A stretch of 59,465 bases of DNA from positions 1 to 59,465 of the forward strand of contig CAJQQR010000037.1 of assembly GCA_905480545.1 (NCBI GenBank), given 5' to 3'. Below the pieces are notes generated by a model. The model did no database searches and had not been told where the DNA came from. It saw only the letters and a program-made list of their open reading frames with translations. The stretch is from an uncultured Pirellulaceae bacterium. GTDB lineage: Bacteria; Planctomycetota; Planctomycetia; Pirellulales; Pirellulaceae. The translations under genes were made by a program, and so were the position numbers. Of this stretch, positions 1 to 8,987 are shown piece after piece; position 1 is the stretch's first letter; every line of letters begins with the position of its first letter.

Positions 1-318
1 GCGCACGTCGACCTCTTCATAATCGACAATTTACAGATGGTGCCTTTAAATGGATTAGTCGCGACACATTGATTGTCGGGATTAAGTCGACTTTTTTGAC
101 ATTTTGTACCGAATGGGCACGCAATGCCTCAGAATGATACAAGCATATGCATGCTTGCATTGAAGCACTTGCTGGTGATGAAAATTGCAGGACTCCGCAA
201 GGCTTTCAGACGTTTGTCAGTGAACGTCGACAACCATTGGCCGGAATAGCCTAATAACGCTCAATCTATTGGGGCAAGAGTCTCAAAAACGACTAAAGCT
301 CCGTCGCATCTGTATGAG
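1..318. other. Left-edge stretch without an assignable gene
   Basis: No recognisable gene lies here. One plus-strand frame stays open from the left edge to a stop near 137 and could be the 3' end of a gene outside the window, but its translation is not recognisable. A perfect inverted repeat (7-bp arms, 4-nt loop, CAAGCAT/ATGCTTG) sits at 140-157. No T-tract follows it, so it is not a typical intrinsic terminator. Confidence 0.3.
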
Positions 319-2220
319 TTAGCACTGCAACTCTCCAACTCGAGACGCCTCTGCCATCTCTTTGCACGTCGCCACGATTCCGGGCTGGCTCAACTTGACA
401 TCATCCAGTAGATCACCACGGTCACCGTGCTCAACAAACACGTCTGGAATCCCAAGTCGACGAATGTGACTGGTGTTGAGGCATTGTTCGTTAGCCATTT
501 CGAGCAGTGCACTCCCGAACCCACCCATCAACATTCCCTCTTCGACCGTAACGACAAACGGCGAATCTTTGATTGCTGAGGATAATACTTCGACATCCAA
601 AGGCTTACAGAACCGAGCGTTTATTACACCGACGTTTAAGCCCTCGGCTTTCAATTGCTCAGCTGCCTTCATGCATGTTTCCAAATGAGCACCAAATGAA
701 ACGATCGTCCCATCCGGCCCCATTGAAATAACCTCAGCCTTGCCCAATTCAACGGGCTGCAAATCACGATTGATCAGCGGCGCAGTGTCTTTCGGGTACC
801 GGATCGAGCACGCCGTTTCATGCGACAATGAAAAATCAAGCATAGCGCCCAAATCATTTGCATCCCCAGGGGCCATTACCACCATATTGGGGAAGATCCG
901 CATGTAACCAATGTCGAACGTTCCGTGATGCGTTGGACCATCCGCCGCAGTCAAACCGGCACGGTCAAGCATAAACGTCACAGGTAAGTCTTGCAGGCAA
1001 ACCTCTTGGAATATCTGATCGTAACTTCGTTGTAAAAACGTACTGTAGATATCAACAATCGGCCGCAAGCCCGCTTTGCATTGCCCTGCTGCGAACGCCA
1101 CCGTGTGAGACTCGCAAATACCTGTATCAAAGAATCGTTCAGGGAATTTTTCACGGACCGGTTCAAGTTTATTCCCCTGACACATCGCCGCGGTGAGCAC
1201 GACGACCTTATCATTCTTTTCCATTTGGTATTGGATCGCGTCACGAGCATGATTCGTGTAAGCGGTCCCGCCACTGGATGGTAATGGCTTTACGTTCTCG
1301 TCATCGACACATTCAAATGCTGGTGGCGTGTGGAAGTAGACGGGGTCATTTGCGGCTGGTTTAAACCCCGCCCCTTTCTTTGTGATCACATGCAAAAGTA
1401 CCGGTCCCTGAACCTCGCGGACCATTTTCAAATACTTTTTCATGATCGCAATGTTGTGACCATCAATGGGGCCAATGTATTTAATGCCCATTTCTTCGAA
1501 AAGCATTCCCCCATTCAAACCTGCTTTGGCTGCTTCTTTTACCTGAGCAAGAAACCGCTCGACAGGATCACCCAACAATGGAACTTTGTTAAGTAAATCA
1601 ACGACCTGAGTCTTCAATCCTGTGTAAAACGGGTTGGACCTCAATCGATCCATGTACGTCGCCACACCACCGACGCGCGGACAAATCGACATCTCATTGT
1701 CGTTCAAAACGATCATGAATTTTGACATGTCTTTTGCATTGTTCATCGCTTCGAAGACAATACCAGATGGAAATGCACCGTCGCCAATCACGGCCACAGA
1801 ATGATTGTCCGTCTTACCCATCAGGTTATCGCCGCTACGCAATCCCAACGCCGTCGAGACGCTGCATCCAGCGTGCCCAGTCATGAACAAGTCATAGTCA
1901 CTCTCGGCAGGGTTAGGATAGCCCATCAACCCGCCGCGTGTTCGTATGGAGTCGAACTCTTTGTATCGACCAGTAATCAATTTTTGCGGATAGATCTGAT
2001 GTCCGGTGTCCCAGATCAATCGATCGTTCAGAAAATCAAACTCTGAATGCAAAGCCAAACAAAGTTCAACCACACCGAGATTTGATGCGAAATGAGCGGT
2101 GCGGCTGTTGAGCAAATTGCAAAGGACTTCTCTAATTTCGGCTGCGACCTTCGTCAACTCGACAGTGTTCATTCCGTGAAGCTGTTTTGCTGATTCAAGC
2201 TGTGGGAGATAGTCTAACAT
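319..2220 (-). CDS. dxs: 1-deoxy-D-xylulose-5-phosphate synthase
   Basis: Cytosolic thiamine-diphosphate enzyme that condenses pyruvate and glyceraldehyde 3-phosphate to DXP, the entry step of the MEP isoprenoid pathway. At 633 residues it has the normal family length. Visible marks are the ThDP-binding GDGAFPSG segment near residue 144 followed by the asparagine pair, the GICESH segment with the catalytic glutamate near residue 367, and the DRAGLTAADGPTHHG stretch near residue 420 that is diagnostic for DXS against transketolase. The C-terminal transketolase domain (VTVEEG, GGFGSA) is complete. The ATG lies 5 nt after the stop of the upstream polyprenyl synthase gene, so the two are probably co-transcribed, linking precursor supply with chain elongation. 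Confidence 0.97.
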   Translation of the reverse strand: MLDYLPQLESAKQLHGMNTVELTKVAAEIREVLCNLLNSRTAHFASNLGVVELCLALHSEFDFLNDRLIWDTGHQIYPQKLITGRYKEFDSIRTRGGLMGYPNPAESDYDLFMTGHAGCSVSTALGLRSGDNLMGKTDNHSVAVIGDGAFPSGIVFEAMNNAKDMSKFMIVLNDNEMSICPRVGGVATYMDRLRSNPFYTGLKTQVVDLLNKVPLLGDPVERFLAQVKEAAKAGLNGGMLFEEMGIKYIGPIDGHNIAIMKKYLKMVREVQGPVLLHVITKKGAGFKPAANDPVYFHTPPAFECVDDENVKPLPSSGGTAYTNHARDAIQYQMEKNDKVVVLTAAMCQGNKLEPVREKFPERFFDTGICESHTVAFAAGQCKAGLRPIVDIYSTFLQRSYDQIFQEVCLQDLPVTFMLDRAGLTAADGPTHHGTFDIGYMRIFPNMVVMAPGDANDLGAMLDFSLSHETACSIRYPKDTAPLINRDLQPVELGKAEVISMGPDGTIVSFGAHLETCMKAAEQLKAEGLNVGVINARFCKPLDVEVLSSAIKDSPFVVTVEEGMLMGGFGSALLEMANEQCLNTSHIRRLGIPDVFVEHGDRGDLLDDVKLSQPGIVATCKEMAEASRVGELQC

Positions 2221-2225
2221 TAGGT

Positions 2226-3122
2226 CTAATAGGTCCTATTCAAAATGAACTGGGCCAAACCGATCAGTGGGTGCCCATTTGTTCCAAAATCTTTCAGCGA
2301 CTCGATTGCATCATCAATCAGCTTGTCCGCCTTGCGTTTGCTTTCGTCGAGTCCATAGAGCTTGACGTAAGTTAATTTTTCTGACTGCGAATCTTTGCCC
2401 AGACTCTTCCCTATTTTGGTCTGATCGCCGGAAAAGTCCAACAGATCATCAACGATTTGAAACGCCAAACCGATATTTTCACCGAAAATTGTGAGCTTTT
2501 CTAACATTCCAGCATCGGCATTGGCAACGAACGCTCCCATTCGCAGACTGGAGATGATCATGGCACCAGTTTTCCGTCGATGGATCCGCTCCAAGTCCGA
2601 GCCAGCAAGATCATCTCGTTGCTCGGCATCGAGGTCATCAGCTTGGCCACCGACCAAATGCAAGGCACCAGCCGTCGTCGATAATTCAACACAACATTTG
2701 ACCGCCACTTCGCTCGGAGATGTGTCGCGGCTGATCACTTCGAACGCCTGAGCAAGCAATGCATCCCCCGCAAGTATAGCGACCGCTTCTCCAAATTTGG
2801 CATGACAGCTCGGAAGACCGCGACGAAGATCATCATCATCCATTGCCGGCAAATCGTCATGAATTAACGAGTATGTATGAATCATTTCAACCGCACACGC
2901 AGCCGGCATCGCATCCGCTACATCACCACCGCAGGCTTCAGCCGCAAGCAAAACCAACGTTGGACGCAATCGTTTGGCTGGAGCAAGAAGACTGTGGCGA
3001 ATGGCTGCTTTCAGGTCTTTGGGACAACCTCCACCAAAATCAGAATATTGCTCAAGTTTCTTTTCGATCAGTATCGTAAGTTGCTGATGCCGCTCGTTGA
3101 AAGCTTGGGTGCATGAGGACAC
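2226..3122 (-). CDS. ispA: Polyprenyl synthetase (farnesyl/geranylgeranyl diphosphate synthase type)
   Basis: Cytosolic prenyltransferase that chains isopentenyl diphosphate onto an allylic diphosphate. Both aspartate-rich motifs are present: HDDLPAMDDDD near residue 87 and DDLLD near residue 223, with the GGQ and KTG segments of short-chain (IspA-like) enzymes between them. The frame is open to an ATG at 3347, which would give 373 residues with an unmatched N-terminus. I chose the GTG at 3122 because it is preceded by AGAAGG four bases away and gives 298 residues, the usual family length. The product chain length cannot be fixed from sequence. It is followed 5 nt later by dxs. The small exonuclease VII subunit gene lies upstream, a grouping (xseB-ispA-dxs) common in bacteria. 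Confidence 0.9.
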   Translation of the reverse strand: MSSCTQAFNERHQQLTILIEKKLEQYSDFGGGCPKDLKAAIRHSLLAPAKRLRPTLVLLAAEACGGDVADAMPAACAVEMIHTYSLIHDDLPAMDDDDLRRGLPSCHAKFGEAVAILAGDALLAQAFEVISRDTSPSEVAVKCCVELSTTAGALHLVGGQADDLDAEQRDDLAGSDLERIHRRKTGAMIISSLRMGAFVANADAGMLEKLTIFGENIGLAFQIVDDLLDFSGDQTKIGKSLGKDSQSEKLTYVKLYGLDESKRKADKLIDDAIESLKDFGTNGHPLIGLAQFILNRTY

Positions 3123-3441
3123 ATTGCCTTCTGTCGTTTCAACGTCTCTCTGATGTGCAGTTTGTTCGTTCAACTTGCGAAACCAATTTTCGAATTTATT
3201 AATGTGATCTATGAACTGATCAACCTCTAAACGGTCATCCCTGGGACAGGATTTGGCGTCACAAACGTTGTCGTATCTCAAATCAGCGAAAAAAAAGGCA
3301 GGGTAAACGGTCGAACCTAGACAATTCGACCGACAAAATCCAATCATCGTCTGCTAAAGGCCTAGAGCAAACACACAGTTTTGCAAGCACATCTGTAAGC
3401 AAACACATCTGTAAGTAAAACAAATAGAAACGCATCGCTGC

Positions 3442-3840
3442 TTAAAATAATCCACCTGAATCCGAATCCGTCAAGTTGTCGCCTTCTGATTCTGTTTCGG
3501 TTTCAGATGATGCAACTCCATTCGGACGAAACGTCCTTTTTGAGCTTCGGCCATGGATTTCCGTTTTCCGCTCGTCAAATGGTCGCGTCGAGGCTTTACC
3601 CTCATCATCAACTCCCGTTAGTATTCGAATTCTATTTTCAGCGGATTCCAGAATTTTATGGCAAGTCTTCAGGTTTTTAATACCCTCTTCATATTTGGAT
3701 AAAGAGTCGGACAACGATAAACGACCGCTCTCCAACTCGACAACAATCTGTTCAAGACCTTCGAGGGCCGATTCAAACGTTGGTAGCGACGAATCGACGG
3801 CTGCCTTGGTTTTGACTCGAACAATTTTCTTCTTCGGCAT
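3442..3840 (-). CDS. xseB: Exodeoxyribonuclease VII small subunit
   Basis: Small subunit of the ExoVII nuclease that degrades single-stranded DNA. The core, residues about 15-75, carries the family pattern FESALEGLEQIVVELESG followed by LSLSDSLSKYEEGIKNLKTC, a two-helix coiled coil. A polar, low-complexity tail of about 50 residues follows, longer than in most XseB (about 70-80 residues in total). The ATG at 3840 is preferred over an in-frame TTG at 3846. The partner gene xseA is not adjacent: upstream is a divergent SDR gene. The set xseB-ispA-dxs is in the usual order on one strand. Confidence 0.85.
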   Translation of the reverse strand: MPKKKIVRVKTKAAVDSSLPTFESALEGLEQIVVELESGRLSLSDSLSKYEEGIKNLKTCHKILESAENRIRILTGVDDEGKASTRPFDERKTEIHGRSSKRTFRPNGVASSETETESEGDNLTDSDSGGLF

Positions 3841-4033
3841 GGTCAAGTCGTTCCAATAATTCCCGGTTTTGAATCAGAGAAAGGCGTCTGCGATCTCTAA
3901 CCAATCGTTTTGTGATCGGCGATCTATGATATCGTATCGATCTGCGTAAAATATCGCAATTGAACGCCTCATTTCTCAGTCCGAATTCAAAGCCATAATT
4001 CACAAGTTTTCTACCCTTTTTGAATAAAAAATC

Positions 4034-4819
4034 ATGAGCGACGAATTGTTTTCCGTAAAAGAACAGGTAGTAGTCGTTTCCGGGGGAAGCCGAGGAATCG
4101 GGCGAGCAATCGTTGCTGAGTTTGTTAAACGTGGCGCTAAAGTCATTGCGACCGGCCGTGATCAAGCTGCGCTCGACGAAACGATGGCCCTTACCGAACA
4201 TGACGGAAATCAAGCCGAATGCGTGACCTGTGACGTTTTGAAAAAATCAGAAATTGACGCAACGGTTGAAAATGTGATTGCCAAACATGGCCAAATCGAT
4301 TGCCTAATCAATTGCGCAGGCGTAAACCGGCGAATGCCGACCCTCGATTTAACCGAGGAAGATTATGATTACATTATTGATATCAACCAAAAGGGAGCCT
4401 TTCACTTTTCCCGAGTCGTCGGCGAACAGATGATTAAACAACATTCTGGATCGCAGATTAATATCGCATCTCTAAATACAGACAAGCCGCTAAAAAATGT
4501 ACTGCCCTACGCGATGAGCAAGGCCGCTGTTGGCCACATGACCAAGGCACTTGCCATGGAATGGGGAGAACACGGAATTCGGGTCAACGCAATCGCCCCC
4601 GGTTTTATTCTTACTGATCTGACTAAGAAACTTTGGTCTGACGAGACGATGCAAGAATGGGGCGTCGCAAACACGCCTCAAAGACGCCTTGGCCTCCCTG
4701 AGGACATGGCCGGTACTGCAATCTTCCTCGCTTCAAAAGCATCAGCATTTATGACGGGGCAGGTCCTTTACGTCGACGGTGGTTTTACGGCTGGATTCAA
4801 TTGGCCGATCCCGACTTAG
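4034..4819 (+). CDS. SDR-family oxidoreductase (gluconate 5-dehydrogenase/3-oxoacyl-ACP reductase-like)
   Basis: Classical short-chain dehydrogenase of 261 residues, cytosolic, NAD(P)-dependent. The cofactor motif GGSRGIG is near residues 17-23, NCAG near residue 92, and the catalytic set is Ser146, Tyr159 and Lys163 (YAMSK). The C-terminal DGGFTAG segment is typical of classical SDRs. The overall pattern resembles gluconate or 2-deoxygluconate dehydrogenases and other sugar-acid SDRs, but the substrate cannot be fixed. It is transcribed away from the xseB cluster, with about 190 nt of shared upstream DNA, and has no same-strand neighbour to suggest a pathway. Confidence 0.9.
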   Translation: MSDELFSVKEQVVVVSGGSRGIGRAIVAEFVKRGAKVIATGRDQAALDETMALTEHDGNQAECVTCDVLKKSEIDATVENVIAKHGQIDCLINCAGVNRRMPTLDLTEEDYDYIIDINQKGAFHFSRVVGEQMIKQHSGSQINIASLNTDKPLKNVLPYAMSKAAVGHMTKALAMEWGEHGIRVNAIAPGFILTDLTKKLWSDETMQEWGVANTPQRRLGLPEDMAGTAIFLASKASAFMTGQVLYVDGGFTAGFNWPIPT

Positions 4820-4896
4820 ACATTCTGCACCATGACAAAAACCTGCCCAAGAACAATCAAACCGAAGCATCACATGTTTGAATTGAAACCGACAAT

Positions 4897-5154
4897 TCAA
4901 CCTAAAGCTTCAGTTCCAATTGAAAAAGATACGGCGACGGCGACCGCAATGATTCCGGTCAGTAAGTAATCAGAAATCATCAACTCTTTCGGATTATATT
5001 TGCAAAGCCGAGACAGCACGTATGGCGTCGTCGCTGAAAGAATGACCGCAACGAAAAAGTTCAAACGCAACATAAGCAGGAACAACGTCGTCCCAAAATC
5101 CGATACCCAAAAAATAATTGCGGATACTCGAAGAATAATTGATAGACACGCCAC
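4897..5154 (-). CDS. Hypothetical small membrane protein (possibly 3' part of a frameshifted gene)
   Basis: Unrecognised 85-residue product from a GTG start. It has three strongly hydrophobic stretches (about residues 3-20, 22-44 and 64-80) separated by a short basic loop, consistent with a small inner-membrane protein. A stop codon lies 21 nt upstream of the GTG in the same frame. The 3' end of another minus-strand frame (5061-5342) overlaps its start, and that frame looks like a soluble N-terminus. The two may be one gene split by a shift in frame (see the next entry and findings). Confidence 0.45.
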   Translation of the reverse strand: MACLSIILRVSAIIFWVSDFGTTLFLLMLRLNFFVAVILSATTPYVLSRLCKYNPKELMISDYLLTGIIAVAVAVSFSIGTEALG

Positions 5155-5342
5155 GCCTCCAATTCGGTGTATCTATTCTTACTAATCTGGCGAGTTTCAA
5201 TTTGCGCGTCAGTCAACAGTTCAATGTGTTTTTCAACTCTCAATTTCCAGTACGATCGTGACGCGACCGGTTCCTGTGACTCCGTTTTGGATTCAGCAAG
5301 TCTTGCTTGTGCGAAATCACCAGTCGAAAAACGCGTGTTCAC
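5061..5342 (-). CDS. Hypothetical ORF upstream of and overlapping the small membrane protein
   Basis: Unrecognised 93-residue frame. Its first 60 or so residues are polar and helix-prone (segments such as SRSYWKLRVEKHIELL and NRYTELEAW), as in a cytosolic N-terminus. Its last 30 residues overlap the start of the membrane ORF at 4897-5154 in another frame and look like a non-coding read-through, ending in a cysteine-rich stretch. A single frame change near 5140-5160 would join the two into a protein of about 145 residues with a soluble N-terminus and three membrane segments. Confidence 0.3.
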   Translation of the reverse strand: MNTRFSTGDFAQARLAESKTESQEPVASRSYWKLRVEKHIELLTDAQIETRQISKNRYTELEAWRVYQLFFEYPQLFFGYRILGRRCSCLCCV

Positions 5343-5809
5343 GCCACTTCATGTGATCGTTGCATCATACGCGGTTGAGTTTGTATTTTTAATTTCCGAC
5401 GATTCCATGTTTGAAGATCTCTATGATCCCTTTGGATTGCGACTCTATTCGGAACCTCCCTCTTCCTTATGTAGGTTCCAGAAAAAAATGGAATTTTGGT
5501 CGGGTCAACTAATTCTCGGTTCATATCACTTATTAAGTGCACCAAACGTCAAATCCATGCCGTCTTACCCCCAAGCAGTAGCCAATCAAACTGACTCCTA
5601 GTGAATGGCTTGTCGAGGGAGAAAGGCAATGCGGCACCTATGAAGTGAGGACGTTTTTCAGACAGATCTTCACCCCCTAATTAAGGGACCGTCTCCTTGA
5701 AATTAATTTTCGACCGCCAGCATTCGGTCATCGAAACGTTTTCTAACCAATCATCGCTATGGACGGGAAATGGGTGAAGGTTGCGAACCGGAGCGTCGCA
5801 GCAGCTGTC
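5343..5809. other. Intergenic stretch downstream of ftsK
   Basis: I see no convincing gene. A weak inverted repeat, CCCT-AATTA-AGGG, lies near 5675-5690 and could belong to the 3' end of the ftsK transcript, but it has no T-tract. Confidence 0.3.
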
Positions 5810-8611
5810 TCACGCACTTTCCTCCAGCTCTTCGTCGTCGTCTTCGTAAACATACTCATATTCGTATTCTTCACCTTCGCCAAGTTCGACGTCGTCTGCC
5901 TCAGCAACCACTTCCTCTTCAGCAGCATCATCCTCGTCGACTTCATCTTCGTACTCATATTCCACGTCTTCCTCGGCCTCGTCGATGAGCTCAGGCTCCG
6001 CTTCAACAGTCGGCATCTTGATTTTTGTCGGCGGTGGTTCAGGGGTGTCGTCTTCCGCTTCCTCGGCACCTCCCCCCTGCATCGCTTCCCATTCGGCTAC
6101 TGAAACCAAAATCTCTCGTGCCTGCGATCCGTTATAGGGACCTACAATGTTGTCTTCCGCCATATAGTCGATCAACCGTGCTGCACGACCATATCCGATT
6201 CCAAGATTACGCTGCAGCAACGAAACGCTTCCACGTTGCTCTCGAACCACGACATCGACTGCATCGCTATAAAGTTCGTCCCGTTTCTTTAGTGCGGTCG
6301 GTTTTTCTGCATCGTCTTCTTCACCCTCTTCTTTAATCTTCAAATTCATCAGTTCATTGACGAATTCCTGTTCGCCTTGGCTGCAAGCATCCGTGACTGC
6401 ATCGATCTCGTCATCGCTCAAGTAGGTCCCCTGCCCTCGCAGCAATTTGCTCGTTCCTGGCCACAAGAAGAGCATATCACCATTGCCCAGCAGCTTGTCC
6501 GCACCCATTTCGTCCAAAACAACGCGACTGTCCGTACGGCTGGCGACTTGGAAAGAAATCCTCGCGGGCAAGTTCGATTTGATCAAACCGGTAATAACGT
6601 CGACCGTCGGTTTTTGCGTCGCCAAGATCAGGTGAATCCCAACCGCACGGCTCTTTTGTGCAAGTCGAATGATGTGCTGCTCTACGTCTTTTCCAGCCGT
6701 CATCATCAAGTCCGCCATTTCGTCGGCGACAATCACAATAAATGGCAAATGCAATGGAACGTTAGCGCGTTCTTCCGGATCGTCGATTTCCAAACGCTCC
6801 AGCAGCTCTTCCTCACCCAGTTGGTTGTAGCTGGTAATATGGCGAACACCTGCACGCGCCAAAAGCGTGTAGCGTTCTTCCATTTTGTCGACCGCCCATG
6901 CCAGAATCGCCTCCGCCTTTTTCATGTCGGTGACCACTGGATGCATCAAATGAGGCAGTCGCGCGTAACCGCTCAGCTCGACCATTTTGGGATCGATCAT
7001 CAGTAATCGGACTTCGTCTGGTCGACGCGTCATCAACATCGACGTTATGATCGCATTCAAACAAACACTCTTACCGGTACCCGTTCGACCGGCGATCAAA
7101 AGGTGTGGCAAACTCGCGAGGTCGGCCACCAAGGCGTTGCCCGAGACATCCTTGCCCAGAAAAAGCGGGATCTTCATCTTCAAAGTCTTCGCTGTTCCTT
7201 CTTCCATGACATCACGCAACCGAACGACCTGACGCGTCTCGTTGGGCACCTCGATTCCAACCGTGTTCTTCCCCGGAATCGGCGCAACGATCCGAACACT
7301 GGGAACTCGGAGTGCAATCGCTAAATCATCCGAAAGCCCCATGATCTTCGAAAGCCGTAACCCGGCCTCCAGTTCAATCTCATACTGGGCAATCACCGGA
7401 CCGGTTTCGATTTCAACAACTTTGACATTGAAACCAAACTGTTGAAATGTCTTTTCGAGAATCTTGGCCTTGGCGCGAACTTCACGTTCCTGATCCTCGA
7501 AGCAGATATCATCTCCGTTAACCAACATATCGATCGCAGGCAATTCGTATTCCCCTTCCGGCTCGACCAAAGAGGCTTGATTCAGCTGCTGCATCACGAC
7601 TTCGCGTTCGTCGGGCGCCTTTTGCTTTTGCTTTTTTTCAAACTTTGGTTCAGGCGTGGTTTTCTCTACTTTTTTCGGCTGAAGTTTTGTGACCACGGGT
7701 TCATCAACTTCTTCTACTTCATCTTCAATTGCATCAGCCGTCTCGTCCGCCAAGTCGTAGTCTTCTTCCGCCGCCTCTTCTTCCTCGAACTCAAGTTCCT
7801 GCTGGATACTTTCACCAACATCATCGCTGACGACTTTCAGTTTATCGCGGGCTGGTATGCGAATTCGAAGGTCTTCTTCATCCCCGATTTCGTCTTCGAT
7901 TTCTTCGTATTCGTCTTCTAGGTATTCATCTTCTTCATGGACGACTTTCTTCTTTTTCGATTTTGGTTTTGCTTTGGGTGCCTCCAGTGCAGACGGAATG
8001 GCGAGAACGGTTGACAAGCCCCAATGTGCAAATCGAAGAAGTGCGTAATCAGAAAACATCAATAATCCAGCCAAAGTCACGAAAATGGACACAATGACAC
8101 CACCTGCCAACGAAAATTGCGTAAGCAAGATTTGGCTCATGGAGCTCCCAAGTCGTCCGCCACTTCCCATTTCGAATGACTGAACCAGATTGGGCAGCAC
8201 CAGCGAAAGAAACGCAGCCCCTCCGACAAGCGTTAACAACCAACCCACACCTCGCATTGCAGGCAGATCAATTTCTTGATTTCGAATCAGCCAAAACGCA
8301 ATGCAAACAAGTGAGGCAACTAGAAAATTGGCCGTTACACCAAGATTGGAAACAAGAAAGGAACTGAAGATCGCACCTGATGTCCCAAACGCATTGTCGC
8401 GAACAATCGAAGTATCAAACGACGTCGAATCGGCGGGATTGTAGGTGGCCAGTGAGACCCCGATAAACGCCGCGACGCCGGCGATAGCAAGCGCCACCAA
8501 ATCACGCTTTAAGTTTCGATTGGCGACAATGGCTGCAGTGAAAATAATCATAGGACGAGCAACTGATTGCGAGTCAAAAAAATGTGGCTCATCCCTGCCT
8601 AAAATCTCCAT
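5810..8611 (-). CDS. ftsK: FtsK/SpoIIIE-type DNA translocase with acidic linker and tail
   Basis: Membrane-anchored ATPase that pumps chromosomal DNA during division. N-terminal hydrophobic segments (about residues 35-200, four likely helices) are followed by a Glu/Asp- and Lys-rich linker (about 210-350). The alpha/beta motor domain has Walker A GRTGTGKS near residues 508-515 and Walker B FIVIVADEMADL near 620-630. A winged-helix gamma domain (about 778-848, segment GYGRAARLIDYM) should read the polar DNA motifs. An extra tail of about 85 mostly Glu/Asp/Tyr residues follows, beyond the usual end. Neither ATG 8611 nor ATG 8551 (20 residues shorter, starting just before the first hydrophobic helix) has a clear ribosome-binding site, so the start is uncertain. 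Confidence 0.95.
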   Translation of the reverse strand: MEILGRDEPHFFDSQSVARPMIIFTAAIVANRNLKRDLVALAIAGVAAFIGVSLATYNPADSTSFDTSIVRDNAFGTSGAIFSSFLVSNLGVTANFLVASLVCIAFWLIRNQEIDLPAMRGVGWLLTLVGGAAFLSLVLPNLVQSFEMGSGGRLGSSMSQILLTQFSLAGGVIVSIFVTLAGLLMFSDYALLRFAHWGLSTVLAIPSALEAPKAKPKSKKKKVVHEEDEYLEDEYEEIEDEIGDEEDLRIRIPARDKLKVVSDDVGESIQQELEFEEEEAAEEDYDLADETADAIEDEVEEVDEPVVTKLQPKKVEKTTPEPKFEKKQKQKAPDEREVVMQQLNQASLVEPEGEYELPAIDMLVNGDDICFEDQEREVRAKAKILEKTFQQFGFNVKVVEIETGPVIAQYEIELEAGLRLSKIMGLSDDLAIALRVPSVRIVAPIPGKNTVGIEVPNETRQVVRLRDVMEEGTAKTLKMKIPLFLGKDVSGNALVADLASLPHLLIAGRTGTGKSVCLNAIITSMLMTRRPDEVRLLMIDPKMVELSGYARLPHLMHPVVTDMKKAEAILAWAVDKMEERYTLLARAGVRHITSYNQLGEEELLERLEIDDPEERANVPLHLPFIVIVADEMADLMMTAGKDVEQHIIRLAQKSRAVGIHLILATQKPTVDVITGLIKSNLPARISFQVASRTDSRVVLDEMGADKLLGNGDMLFLWPGTSKLLRGQGTYLSDDEIDAVTDACSQGEQEFVNELMNLKIKEEGEEDDAEKPTALKKRDELYSDAVDVVVREQRGSVSLLQRNLGIGYGRAARLIDYMAEDNIVGPYNGSQAREILVSVAEWEAMQGGGAEEAEDDTPEPPPTKIKMPTVEAEPELIDEAEEDVEYEYEDEVDEDDAAEEEVVAEADDVELGEGEEYEYEYVYEDDDEELEESA

Positions 8612-8660
8612 CGGAAAAACAATTCCGTATCGTCTTTCATCGACTTAAGAAGGAGCGAAT

Positions 8661-8807
8661 ATGCGATACGATGTTCAGGGCCGAATAACCGACAAAACCG
8701 GAATCGCCTTAGCAACGCTTTTTATTTCCCGAAAAGAGAGTTGTAAAAAACCGGGCATCAAGAGAGTGTCGGTGCTTTTTCTGCTGGCCTCAGAAACACC
8801 ATTCTGA
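8661..8807 (+). CDS. Possible small ORF with a good ribosome-binding site
   Basis: A 48-codon frame starts at ATG 8661, preceded by AAGGAG with a 5-nt spacer. The product is basic, with a mildly hydrophobic C-terminus, and is not recognised. It lies in the gap between ftsK and the MBL-fold gene and is transcribed away from ftsK. The start signal is the only real support, and the composition is not strongly protein-like. Confidence 0.22.
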   Translation: MRYDVQGRITDKTGIALATLFISRKESCKKPGIKRVSVLFLLASETPF

Positions 8808-8987
8808 AATTTGCTAGAAAACCAGATGGGCACCACACCGTCAGTGGAAGCGACAAAGCTTGAGCGGCGTTAGAACGAAAAGAAGAAGCCAAATTCCCAA
8901 CAAATCCGGAACTTCTTGTGATTACTCGTTTCTCGACCGAATCGAAGCCAAATGACTTTGAAGCTTCAATGATGGGCATTGGATGCA

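Noticed and set aside
3123..3347. N-terminal extension of the polyprenyl synthase from ATG 3347
   Set aside because: The extra 75 residues have no counterpart in the family, and the GTG at 3122 has a better ribosome-binding site.
5759..6103. Plus-strand frames opposite the FtsK acidic tail
   Set aside because: These are shadows of the Glu/Asp codons on the minus strand, giving artificial Phe/Leu-rich translations.
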